Shown: in pieces, positions 12,134 to 24,023 of the stretch | Position numbering within the stretch: the first letter of the stretch is position 1 | Layout: each line of letters begins with the position of its first letter | Assembly: GCA_037389465.1 (NCBI GenBank) | Contig: JAZARR010000018.1 | Span: 27,448 to 91,447 of the forward strand | Direction: 5' to 3' | Length of the DNA: 64,000 bases | From: Baylisascaris procyonis | Taxonomy: Eukaryota; Nematoda; Chromadorea; Rhabditida; Ascarididae | Notes under the pieces: model-generated | Databases searched by the model: none | The model's input: the letters and a program-made list of their open reading frames with translations, nothing else | Told to the model about the DNA's origin: nothing | Position numbers and translations under genes: made by a program

Positions 12134-15100
12134 TCATGTATAGAGTCGTAAAGCGACATCAGAATCCAACTGGAAATCACAACGTTGTTCAAGTAGCATC
12201 AATGCACGTTGACGACTTATGACTGAGGCGTCGTATGGTGCAAGAATCGTCGCAGTCATCTCCTCTGGTGATTTCTTTATTTCGCTTCGCAATAGCACTG
12301 CACTTGCCGTCGGTACTGATAGTAATCTCAATGAGGATATTGCTTCTTCAAATTTCTGCAACGAAAGAACGTCGGCTTTAATTTGCATATCGATTACGAT
12401 CTTGCAATTATATTGCAACTATGCAATTATGCCTCAATTTTATAATACTGCCTCAAACAATATGCAATTCAATAAATAATGTCGATTACAAACTTATGCA
12501 CCAATTCAATAAAATTTCATAGTTACGAAATAAAGAGACATATATAAAAGTAGGTGATCCGAGCCTTGAGCGCCATCATTTCCCATTCCAATCCTATGAT
12601 TAATTAATCTAAACAAAACATTGAGTGTTTGCATGCTACTTATGCTGTGATATACCGTACTATGGCGAATAAAACCCCCAGGAATTCCAAGGAGCTGTGC
12701 TTCTTGCCACTGCCGTTTCATAAAATCTCCAAGAAAACCATCTTTCTTTGCCGTAAAAAAATAAGAGTTTCTATTGTCGCTTCGTGGATGAAAATCGAAG
12801 CCGAATGTTATCATTTTATAGATCAATAGCCAACAAATACGACAACGAAAAGCACTTAGCAAAGTCACTGAATGGTGAACTAAGCGAATCTAATGCATCC
12901 ATTTATGTATACTTCATAACTGTCATCACCATCTCTCACTACGGACTAGCAAAACAAACCGGGGACTAGCCAAACGATAAAGAGATGCATCGCAACAACT
13001 TTTCAAAATCCATCCCTCTATCATTTTCATGAATCCTGAAAATGTGCCATAGCACAACAAATAAATTCTAGAAATGAAAATGAATAAAAATTACATGATC
13101 ATCGAGTGCCTCATATATGGTCGTCGCCGATCGACTATATAACGAATTCAATAAAGGTATTAGACTGGAAGTGATATCAAAAAGCATTTGTATCGCGCCT
13201 TGATAACTGCAAATCATAAATGATAACTCTGAGGCATTCTAAAGAATCTAAAAGTCACAAAAGCACAATGCCTTCAAAAAAGGCCAAATCCAGTAATAAA
13301 TATAAATCGGTCCTAACAATTCTGTTTCTTTCTATGCAGTAACCTGCGCTCAAATATCATGCTGCTATTTTCTTGAATGTTGCCATTTCCAGCTCTACTT
13401 CTACCTCTTCTCAACGAGCTTTAAGATGGATAAAAGGAAGGAAGGATTAAATCTTACAAAGGATCATGCGGTCATCAGCCAATACTTAATATCATTTAAT
13501 ATAAATTAACCGCTAGATACGAATCAAAAGAATCTTTCAAACTGTGTGAAACCTCAGCAACACAAACAATCAACATGACACTAACTTGAAAGAAGTGCCT
13601 TCAATGAGTTGCATAAGTGCATCGGCGATCTTCTCGTTAAGAAGAGAATAAAGCGTAAGTGCGGAATCTGGTGATATCGACGCAGCAATTCTACCCAATA
13701 ATAGCCGAATCTCAAGCAGAAAAGGACAAAACGATGGAGTTATATCTGTTGGTTTTGTTCCCTCCATTGAAAACCTGCAAAATACAAACTGCTATAAATA
13801 TTTAAAAAAACACTTGTTTATGAAAGGAATAAAATTTGAAACCGTTTCAAAGAGTTAATTACTAAAAAGTTTCTCGAACTACTACAATTATACTACTAGC
13901 TTTAGAATAAGAGAACCATTGTACTACCCAGAGCATCCTATAAGCTCATCAATCTACCTTATGATGATTCATCTCTATCTTTCCCTTTATTCAGGAAGAT
14001 GAGATATCCACAAATTTTATCCTTTTCGGTTATTGAAAATACTATCGGACATCGCCCACCAGATCCTTCAATTCAACAAAAGATGCAAACCGGCCAGGAA
14101 ATCACCTTACTAAAACTGTTTTGAAAGCATACCAATCAACCTATCTGCTCATGTTCTTAAGAATATTCATCGCCTCCTTAATTATAAAATTTAATCGATC
14201 ATTCAAACGCCCCCTCCCCCAAGTTTCCGATGCACTTACCAATTCAGTTTCGCATAAGCAGTTAGCTGTACACGAACAAATTGATGAAAAGCGACTGTCA
14301 TGTCTGTAGCACGTTGTCGCCAGACATGTCTATACATCTCTGCCATATCTTCGAAAATACCGCGAAGACGTACATTCATGCCTCTTGTTTGCACTTTTAT
14401 AAATGCTTCAGCGTCATTCCATTCTTCTAACACACATCCAACGTACCTTTAAAAAAACTAATATACAGAAGCTCGATCACGTACCCAAAATAGAGTACAG
14501 TCATCTCCAATCACTCAGGAATCCTTAAAGCATGATAATGCAGTGATTATTCCCTCATATAAGCCAATATTCCTCAATGAAAACAAAGAGACATATGCTT
14601 ACTCCATACAAAACAATAAGCAAATGCATCTTAGGGCCGAGATAGAAAGTAATGAAGGAGTGATTTTGGTTAAGGAATATTTGCCTTTCGATGTTAACAA
14701 CACGGTTGCTATGAACCTCTAACAGGCTCAAGGCCTAGGCGGCGAAGAATTTCTGCGAAGACTAAATTTCATTAAAAGGAGCAGAATTCCCCTCATCAAC
14801 TCTCGACCAACAAATGAGTTTTTCGCAGTTTCTACTGTTCTATTTCTTAAATTCTCTAAGCAAGACTCAGCAATACTCCTACTAATGGATCCACTCGGCC
14901 AATGGCAGCCTTTCTGTTCAACCGGAAGTTTCAGATTTCAATAAAATTCTCAAAAAATTACCAGAATGAGTTAAGAAGCTGTATGAATGGTTCCTCCCAA
15001 GGTGAAGACAACTGCTGCGATATTTGCACCAAACGTAAACGATACTCGTCCAACATCAGCACCTAAAACCTTCAATCATCTTCAAAACATAAACGCACCC

Positions 15101-18100
15101 GATGACAGCTGAAGTGAATGCCAACGAAATTACAAACATAATAAAATACCGTCAATACTTCCTACAGGTGAAAAAATACAACGACTACATTTCTTGTTTC
15201 CTCGCTAACGGGCTGCATATTACGATCTCTCGGTCCTTGGAATAAAGAAACGCCCCCCCCCCTCCCACCTCCTTTCCACTTCAATAAAGACTACTGCTTT
15301 AAAACTAAAAGATTATACACATGTAGACAACCAGCTCAAGCAAATAAATACATGCATTTGCTACGGTAACAGTAGATGCTGCATTCACCACCCAACGACA
15401 TATGCACTCCAAATATACGTAATTTTACAAAATATTTTTCAAGCGTTCTTTACTATAAAGCAAACTATTAGAAAATTTGTGCCCACAAGTCGGCAAAGAT
15501 TAGACATGTGTAAGACAGCACCATAAAATATTTATAATAACACTCAAAGCCCTCGAAAAGCACAGGGAGGGGATGCTTCACGATAGATGACATAATACCA
15601 CCATCAAGGCTCAGCATCCCTCTGTTCAACAAGTGCACGTCATTACAACCCAAGCCATGCGTCAACATTCTACCATCTTATTTTCAGAAGCCGGTTAGCC
15701 ACTTCAATCCCAGTAAATCAAAATTCTAGAGTTAAAAAAAAAAAATAAAAAAGAAATTCGATTCACCTGAAGCTCAAGGAATCTCGCTTGCACATCGACG
15801 TCAGTGCACTCAGGTACTCGATGCTGCAATATACGGCGACCACTTAGGGAAAAAATAAACATAAAGGCATCTTAATATAATCATTTCTAAAAAATATAAA
15901 CTTCATTGCCTAAGCTCCTTAAAAAAGCTTGAAAGCTTAATGCTAAATACGCTTTCCAGTAAGACTGACTAGGCACAATTGGTCACTATTACTACTTGAA
16001 ATATAGGAGGCGCCACATTCTGCAATTTTAGGAATATAAGTAGAAAAAAGCGTCTTAACACGCAAAAAATAAGGCAGCGACTGAAACCGCTTATTTATGA
16101 ATGAGCCCGAACCTTTCATCCTTAACAGCCTCATACTCTGGCAGTTGAATGACGCCCACTCCCCCTCCACTATGAACATATTAGCAACAAGAAAAGCGAA
16201 TATTTAAACTGACCACATCGAGGTCTGCAACTTCACTGTATCGATTCTTCCATCGTGCATCACTCATTAGAACGCTTTCGACACCAGTGGTGCAACTTTC
16301 CCTCTCGAGCTCCAGCCAACGATTCAATAACGGTGCCTCACAAAATACACTCAACACTCGACCCATCAGGGACGTATATCCGGCATCTAAAATAAGCTAC
16401 CATAAAATTTAAACGACTATGACAATGAGTTACAATAACAAGGAAATTGATTTGTTCGGCACTATTCTAATAAAAGCCGATAGAAATTCTCTTGCAAAAT
16501 TCCCACATATCTTTTACCTGCCATGATCTGCGACATATCCTTGTAAAAATCCCTGTCTCATCCTTCATCAGAATCAACAAAATGTAACTTAACTTGGTTA
16601 AGCAGAACTTAAACGAATCAATCCCTGAATCAACAATCCAGCTTCAAAATAACCTGCGAGCATTATGACGGGAATATCTACTAATGCTAAAAAGGTAATT
16701 CGGCTTATTCCTCGTCGATGTAAAAACGCACATATTTCCCACTAACCCTCACCTTAACATCTTATTAAATCGACGCATTTCATATGCCTTACATTTACCT
16801 CACAGCACTTGCAGTGAAACTTTATTTACCCGGCAAGATTGGGCAGAATAGAGCAAATGAATGGAGCAACTATCACTATTAAAATTGTATTTACCATTCT
16901 ATGTGAAAAATAGGTCACTTGAAATTTCATCTAAAAAAGCTTTTCAAAATTTATAAAAACCTAAATTCACTCTTTCGCTATCATCAGCACCAACTCTTGC
17001 CGCTCACTGGAATAAAATGAACGACAATTGCGAAGATGAGAATGAAGCCGTACAGCATTATGACAACGCAAAATTTGCCGTCAATCAGAGAAACCCGGTC
17101 ATCTCATCCACCCACTTGAATGAGGTGAAACGAATTAAGCACTCATAACCTCTTCTTTTGCATTCAGTAACAAACTTATAAATGACGCATCTTACATATC
17201 ACCTTCTATGCAATAATTTAGCCAATATCCTCCGAATCCTTCAAACGAAATGGAAACAGATACTCAACCCCTTGTTGATTCACCAATAAATCAATAAATG
17301 CGTAAAAGGAAACACTCATAAACGAAAAAATAAACAGTGAACCTTTCAATTCGTTCTCGAATGCGACCGCCTCATCAATGAGATGCGATAAGAGCACCGA
17401 GTCAGAAGCAACCCTCTCAGCCAAGCAACGAGCTCTCTTCACCGCCAAATCTATCAGCTTTCCTTCGATTGCCTCTTGAGTTGTTCGCGCTTCTTTCTGA
17501 ATGCTCTTTGTAACTGCTGCACACATAAAGTGAAGAAGTGAAAAACAAATACCTTTCATATCAAAAGAGTAGAAGGAAGAAAACAAGGTGAGCGGCTTGA
17601 ATCCATTCGCCTACTGACAACGGAGAAGAGGGGAAAAGTTGTAAAACCCCGGGAGCAAGTTGGAGATAGTCTGCGGGAAGTCCAGAAATCAAAAAGAAAA
17701 AAAAAAAGGAGAACATTAGAATACATGTTTGGCGTTGTCAATAAGAAAGAACAATTTTCTAGAGGGTCCATAAAAATTCCTATGTAAATCTCTCTACAAT
17801 AAAGTGCGAACAGTGACCAGATCGTATCCACAGAAACCACTTCCTCGACTCTAATATATTTCAGATCGGCCCTCTTCCCAAGAAGATAAAAAAGACGACG
17901 AATGCAATTTGCTGATCACTGGGCATTCGTTTTGATATACATCCTTACAGCAATCAACATAATTCAGCAGCACTTTCTAAATGTTTTAGTTCAAATATAC
18001 ATTGCAATTAATTGTGACAGATATTTTGCTGCCACCTATCCATCCGATGCGCTCAATAAAAATAATATTTCTATAAAACAGTCGTTTAAACAAAAACCCT

Positions 18101-21100
18101 CAAGAAACAAGCAGAGAAATATAAATAATAATGATGAGATAAAAGCAAACCAACTGCGTGAATACGGTTCGGAGGATATCGTCGATGAATTCAGAGTTCA
18201 CCTTCAACCAGGTGAGCACCTGAGTAAAGAACCATTCGGGCTTCGTATCATTGTTGGTTCGGAGATCGCCGTAAAAATGAAAATTGAAACGTTTTTCAAA
18301 CGGTTCGAAAAGTTGGTGAACGATTTCGCTGCTGAAAAAAAAAAACATTTCGAGGCTAATGGTCATCAAAGTCTTTCTAGTTATTGGTTGGCCGCCACAT
18401 GGATTCCTCCACGTCCATCACAAACAAAATAAACAAAGCAATACTTTACAATTTCATACATACTGCAGCAGTTCAACCTTCAAGCTAAACCTCATCAAGC
18501 AAACCTTCTGACTATACACTGCAATTCCTCCGAGATGGATCAAATGATTTTCCAATTTACCTAGTTTTGATTAAGAAAACAGTACAGGAAACTTTCTGAG
18601 TGGTTAGGTCTTCAATATCACGGAAGGCAAAGCAGAAATAAGAGAATCAAACGAGTTCACGCCACTCGTCAATTTCAACACTTCCCAATTCCATATTACG
18701 CCTGTTAATCACCATAAATCAAACACCCTTTGCTTCATGAATCCTCCTAACCGATTTCCACCCTTTTTTTAACTTCAGAGCGGGATTCCTCTCACTTTTC
18801 ATGCTTGTATATTGGCCTATGTTTCGATGTTTAGGAGGATAATGGCATTTGGCAATGAAGCACATAAACTTCTTTCAATAGACAAAACATCAGCAAAACA
18901 TTCCCCTCGATATTATTTGCACTTATGCCAGTTACCGTTTACGTTTCAGGCTCAAATTTTCATGCATCCCCGATTGTCAGCATCATATATCGACCCTTCC
19001 ATGTGGAAAATGTGGTTCAGAAAAAGTGGAAAGTTTTTATATAAAAAGCGCCCATGACAAGTTTTTAAGATGGGCATCTCTAATGCACATACTCCCCTTC
19101 TCTGGTATACTTAATGAAATTGTACATCCATGACCATATTACAGCTTCAATATCAACATCTAAACAGCAAACAAAAAAAATTAAATAAATAAATAAACAA
19201 ATAAATAAATAACTTACCCATGTGGGGACCCATCGAGAGATGTTTTTATAAAATGAATACATTTCATCAAAGCAATTAGCTTCGTCCTCTTCTCTCCAAT
19301 ATTCTGCATATCAATGTATTCTTCCAGTGGATATCCCACATCAGAGAGCGTATTTTTAAGTGCCAATTGAACCGAACAACTTGCACTTTGCATTAATTCC
19401 TCTCGCCTAGCAGATAGTTCTCCCCTTACATTTGGATCCTGTAAACATCTCAAATGAACGCACTTATTTAGTCCAATCAGTTCTATTAAAATTAACGATT
19501 TAATCAACTTGCTTTTATTTATATTAATAAATATTTAAAATATCGGCTTTTATTTATATTTATGTCGAATACAAGCAAAATAATCTAAATATTATTGAAT
19601 TAAATAAGCCATCAACGAATTCAAAATTAAATAAAATACCAGATCTTCGAAGGAGAAGCTTGCGACTTGCTGCAGTGAACACAGAACTGCTTCATAATCG
19701 GAAGTGGTGATTGCTGATCGCAACTCATCAGCCGATATCATCCATGCACGTAAGCTCCGCAGATCCTTGAGGCACTTTTCAACTGAGGATAAATAAGCCA
19801 ACTTGACTAGTAAATCCATTCCATTCTAAAATGATGCAAAAAACAGATGCTTGCCTTAAAAAAACAAAACAAATACCTTAGATGCTTCAAATGCATTTGT
19901 CACCTTCCAGATTCCATAACCACTTCGGGAAGCTGATGCTTGATGAGTACAGTTGAGAATTTTTAACAACTTTGAAGTGTATGGAGTTTCGGGCTTATAA
20001 GACCAAGACCGAATGTTAAAACTATAGAAACCGTCAATAAACTACCTAACTTACCCGAGAAAGATTTACCCACATTCATCACCAACAATAATTCATTCGT
20101 TATAAAACAGCATGCCCTACCAGCTTCAATTCCTTTTATTCTCCAAAGGAATGGAACGCATATAAAGCACGAAGCCCTACCAGCTTCAATTCCTTTTATT
20201 CTCCAAAGGAATGGAACGCATATAAAGCACGAACCTCTTTCAATGTGCTTACGAAGGAATCACGTCTCGAAGTGTATTCTTTCATGCTCTTCTTGACCTT
20301 TGACCTCATAGATAGCAATTCATCGCGACACTGCCGCAGATCAGCGAGCTTCTGTGGGAGTTCCTCTCGCATGAAACTCACTTCATCCTGTAAAAACTCA
20401 CTTCTCTCTCACCAATCAACAACCAATTACATAGAGATGGATCCTCTTATATAATCCAATCCTTTTTCCACACCCGATCAGGAAATCGTGCAATTAATAA
20501 TGATATATGAAGCAAGAGCTGAAACCAATAACAGGCTATCCTCATAACGGGTCCATCGAATACATTCTACTCTAATCGAAGCACAAATCGTAGTAATGAG
20601 TTATTTTTTATTGATATTAAAACATTCAAATATCGATTACCGAGTTCGTTTTAATTTTCTTAAAAATACCTCATTTCCCTTAAGGATAATTTGAATTTTC
20701 CTTTATTTACCAATTCTTCAAGTACATACAACCGTCATTTAATATGTAGCGTTTCGAAATTGAATTTAATGCATAAATTTTCCTCGTTCCGCATCACTCA
20801 TGTCGGGGATACGCTTCCAAAATGTTCTATTCCTGCCTTAAAGCTATCACCTATTATTTGCAACAAATCGGTGCTACCCATGACCTCGAATTTGCTTATC
20901 CAGCTATCTTCTTCACTTATCTCATGAATATATCATTGCTTCGATTGGTATCTTTTGATGTCTTTTATTAACAATATTGTTTTTTTATAAACAAATAAAC
21001 ATTTTATAATAAATAATAAATAAAAGTAAAAGGTATATACCTCACTGGCAGCAAGTTCAATATTCAGCCTGTCAAGAATAATACGTAGACCAGAGAAGAA

Positions 21101-22246
21101 TGAGTGAACATTGCTGACAGGCAAAAAATTCCAACTGAAATTAAAAACATATAATCCGAAAGACATACAACCAGATGTTTTCATTCCTCTTCTTTCCTAC
21201 CACCCGTTTGTCAATATTCCTATTCCACCTCACCGTGACATTTCGAAGATGACTAACCTATAACTTGGATTGAATATGTGACGGCTATGCTTCTTCCTAA
21301 GCAATTCACAAGTAAAGTAAATCTTTCTAGACGTGCCATATCGAGCACCACAACTCAGAATCCAAAGAAACCGAACAAAGGATTCATTCATCAACTTTAA
21401 ATGAAACATCCTGTCGCCAAACTTTGTTCCACTACAGGTGTAATACCAATAAAAAGCGCAAATACAATCTTTATTTGACTTTTCTTTGTTCAGCCACACA
21501 TCGAACGAAACGGTCTCATATTTTAGGAAACGCTTTATTCAGTTTACTTCGGCAATTTTCGTTCAAAAGTGAACATCACTTCCTATAGGTCGAAAAATGC
21601 ACCATCCGGGAAGTGAATATAAACGTCTCACCGGTAGCTACCCGATCTAAATTAAATCCAAAAAGGAGCTCGGATGAAATCCTAGGATTTCGTGTTTCTA
21701 TCATGCCAGATTCTTCATGACATAAAAGTCAAGGAGCAAAGGAAGGAAAGTACACAAAATCAGTCTTTTCTCCCTCGAGAATCGAGGTATCGGCTTATGC
21801 ATCCAAAGATTCGCCAATTCGATTCATCATTCAAACATCAAAACATTTATATCGTCACCAAAAAAAAAAAAAAAAAAAAAAGAATCTCGCCCACCAATGT
21901 TCTCGAAAGAAATGACGATGCAAATATAGTACCTTATCATCCTACATAAAAAAAACTGAATTCTATGCCGAATTCGATATACAGAATAAGACTTAAATGA
22001 TGGATGAAGGGAATTTGAATAAAATTTTTATACTGAAATACCGAAAAGAAAACTCAATAAAACATAATTTCTTTCAATTTGATATAAAAAACAACAAAAT
22101 AAAATAACCTGCGCGTTTTCAGCTGGCGAGGAATCAGTAGCACTTGTAGAAGCATTATCACCCTCACTATTTGCTTCGTTCATCGATGATATCCCAGCAT
22201 CGCAAACTTCCCTCTCATCAACATTGATGCCATCTCTATCTTGCAT
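12134..22246 (-). pseudogene. RINT1: RINT1 homologue, unit 2 copy, frameshifted in exon 2 and with an 18-codon deletion
   Basis: RINT1 is the RINT1/Tip20-family subunit of the NRZ complex that tethers Golgi-to-ER vesicles. Exons (minus): 22109-22246, 21041-21134, 20235-20387, 19877-19993, 19640-19825, 19218-19438, ~18151-18331, ~17343-17516, 16214-16386, 15767-15823, 14962-15062, 14240-14446, 13586-13774, 13095-13206, 12134-12355. The total without lesions is about 800 codons, close to the usual ~790. Diagnostic stretches are FEPFEKRFNFHFYGDL, KPEWFFTQVLTWL, LSHLIDEAVAFENEL, LNRWLELERE, FDITSSLIPLL and the C-terminal VPTASAVLL. The N-terminal exons 2-3 are predicted coiled coil. Exon 2 has a net 20-nt loss versus unit 3, giving an early stop. 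Exon 10 lacks 54 nt (residues equivalent to DQFIVLIESMTERYRWVP). The phase between the 18151 and 17516 exon ends does not resolve; a small exon may be missed. Confidence 0.9.
20114..20233. repeat. 60-bp tandem duplication beside a RINT1 splice donor (unit 2 only)
   Basis: Two identical 60-bp copies (20114-20173 and 20174-20233) begin GCCCTACCAGCTTCAATTCC. Unit 3 has one copy. The second copy ends inside the donor of the RINT1 exon 20235-20387, so the intron is lengthened without altering the exon. Confidence 0.95.
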
Positions 22247-22256
22247 ACTGCAAACA
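22247..22256 (-). promoter_or_regulatory. Probable trans-splice acceptor of RINT1
   Basis: The minus strand reads TTGTTTGCAG, one T, then the RINT1 ATG at 22246-22244. It is a strong acceptor directly before the start codon. The reading frame stays open upstream for some codons, so an earlier start is possible but less likely. The unit 3 site is 52499-52508. Confidence 0.5.
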
Positions 22257-22593
22257 ACGACCAACTGAACAACGGAAGTAAATAAACAGATGGTGAAACG
22301 TGGTAATGCGGTCACAAACGCCTTTGTAGTCTCACTTATAAGGCCAACCGGTTTCATAAATGATGACCGAAGAATAAAACGGCAAATAACGCACTAATAA
22401 ATTAACCGAACCGACCGCTCACATTAGTCATCGATGAACGGTTCGTTTTTATCCCTATATCGCAGTCAGTTCAGTGCGAAACGCAACTTCGTATACCATA
22501 AAAGCACGCAATACACTGCTAGCACACATGAGCGCCTATACATACGCAACTTTTAAGTCGATGTATCATACGCGTTTATATGCAAGTGGATTT

Positions 22594-22698
22594 TGACCTC
22601 TGTGATCAAAACTATACATACATACATATATATGTGTACTCAGTGATCAAAACTATGCATATATACACATATGTGTATAGTTTTGACCACAGAAGTCA
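22594..22698. repeat. Nested palindrome with inverted arms
   Basis: The arms TGACCTCTGTGATCAAAACT (22594 onward) and AGTTTTGACCACAGAAGTCA (ending 22698) are inverted copies with few mismatches. Inside, 22643-22690 is itself a near-perfect ~48-bp palindrome built on the same GATCAAAACTAT core. The unit 3 copy is 52846-52950. It could be a short inverted-repeat element remnant or a hairpin-prone spacer. Confidence 0.8.
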
Positions 22699-22968
22699 GA
22701 ATTGACGGTCGCCCGCATCTGGTTGCATTATTACCCTACGCACTGATTCAGCGCTCTAACTGCGCAGTTTATAGAGGATGTTGAGTGCTAAGCAAAAGAA
22801 TGATAAAGCCAAAACCGCAAAACAGCTATGGGTATGGATTGGAGTCGATCGCGATAACAATGGGGGATTGAACAGCTGGATTAACCGTAATGTGATCGGT
22901 TAAAGCCAATTACCGTTTGAAGACCAATCTTTGTCACTTCCTACAAGGTCACCGGCTAAGCTGGTCAC

Positions 22969-23012
22969 TTCTGCTCGCGGTTTTTTGACCCATCTAGTGA
23001 CCGCGAGCGGAA
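22969..23012. repeat. GC-rich hairpin, 13-bp stem with one mismatch
   Basis: TTCTGCTCGCGGT (22969-22981) pairs with ACCGCGAGCGGAA (23000-23012) across a ~18-base loop. It stands out in an A+T-rich region. The unit 3 copy (53218-53260) keeps both arms and differs only in the T run of the loop. Confidence 0.8.
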
Positions 23013-23790
23013 CTTGTCCACCACTATAGTTATATCAAGGGGCACATACATATTAAGATATCAAAAAAAAAAACAATGTGAACAACAAAGGTGATATTAT
23101 AAGGCGCTATCGGAGAACACTACAAGGAAGCAGAAACTACAACATTAGAGTCGGAATAACTGTGTATAAACCCGCATCTATACCCGCATAAGCAACACAG
23201 CTGTGAGTACGATGCCTGAGATGACAGTAATCAAGCAATAGCGTTCCGTAGAAAAGACCACATATTTCCCGCGTCAACAGATAAAAAGTTATCGTAACGT
23301 ACCATATTGAGAAACACAAAATACTACTTAATGTGTGCAAAATTACAGATATGATTCAAAACATTAATTACCACATAATAGGGTCCCTAATAGTTTTACG
23401 AACCCTCACAACTATTCTTTGAGTCTATGATGAATGCAGATAAATAAGTTTATTTTACGGACTATATCTTCGACATCACCAAAGCAAGAACCTACTTCCC
23501 AGCTGCAGTCCACCTAGGCTAAACTTGCAAACTATGCTCCAATTTTTTTTTGAATATGAAAATGAAATGAAAGTTTTGTGCGCGAATCGAACTTAAATAA
23601 TTTATCGCAAATGTGAGCAAATATTTTCGCTGTGAAAGACGATCACATTCAAATTACATCAACAAACTATACCACAATGTTAACAGTTTTATTAATTTTA
23701 GAGCATTTATTTCCAGAAACGATTGTAATCCACAATATTAGCTGAATGTCTTTTATCAGATGGCTGGTGATAATGAAATGACTGTGCCAG

Positions 23791-23994
23791 ATGGCTGGTG
23801 ATAACGAGGTGATCACATACGACTTATTCGAACACAATTCAAAGCGGTTAGCTGTGATATATTCTATGACCGAATTTCACAAACGTATAAAGACAACGAC
23901 GGTAATGACCGTGGAAGAGGATTGGTACCAGGTTCACCTGGACGGAACAAACGTGAGAAAACCAGACGGCATGGAGTATAGAAAGACTTGGTAG
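23791..23994 (+). CDS. Small ORF of unknown function, 67 codons
   Basis: The ORF starts MAGDNEVITYDLFEHNSKRL, ends KPDGMEYRKTW, and stops with TAG only 29 bp before the end of the converging disordered-protein gene. It is identical in unit 3 (54036-54239). The start region is a partial duplication: AGATGGCTGGTGATAA occurs at 23757 and again at 23788, and the first ATG runs into a stop. The acidic/aromatic composition is protein-like, but I recognise no family. It could be one exon (a GTAGAG donor lies at its end), a transposon relic, or chance. Confidence 0.3.
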   Translation: MAGDNEVITYDLFEHNSKRLAVIYSMTEFHKRIKTTTVMTVEEDWYQVHLDGTNVRKPDGMEYRKTW

Positions 23995-24023
23995 AGGGGA
24001 TAGGGGGGAGGAGGGGAGGGGGG

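Larger units (their letters stand above)
22257..23790. other. Region upstream of RINT1, no exon seen, with two dyad-symmetric elements
   Basis: About 1.5 kb between the RINT1 start and the small plus-strand ORF. It contains an A/T-rich nested palindrome (22594-22698) and a G/C-rich hairpin (22969-23012), both kept in unit 3. No other coding signal is recognised. Confidence 0.5.

Noticed and set aside
12506..12868. 120-codon minus-strand ORF
   Set aside because: It lies in a RINT1 intron between exons 13095-13206 and 12134-12355, and no RINT1-family similarity or phase fit was seen.
17902..18432. 176-codon plus-strand ORF
   Set aside because: Its second half is the antisense of a well-supported RINT1 exon (18151-18331), and the frame is not kept open in unit 3.
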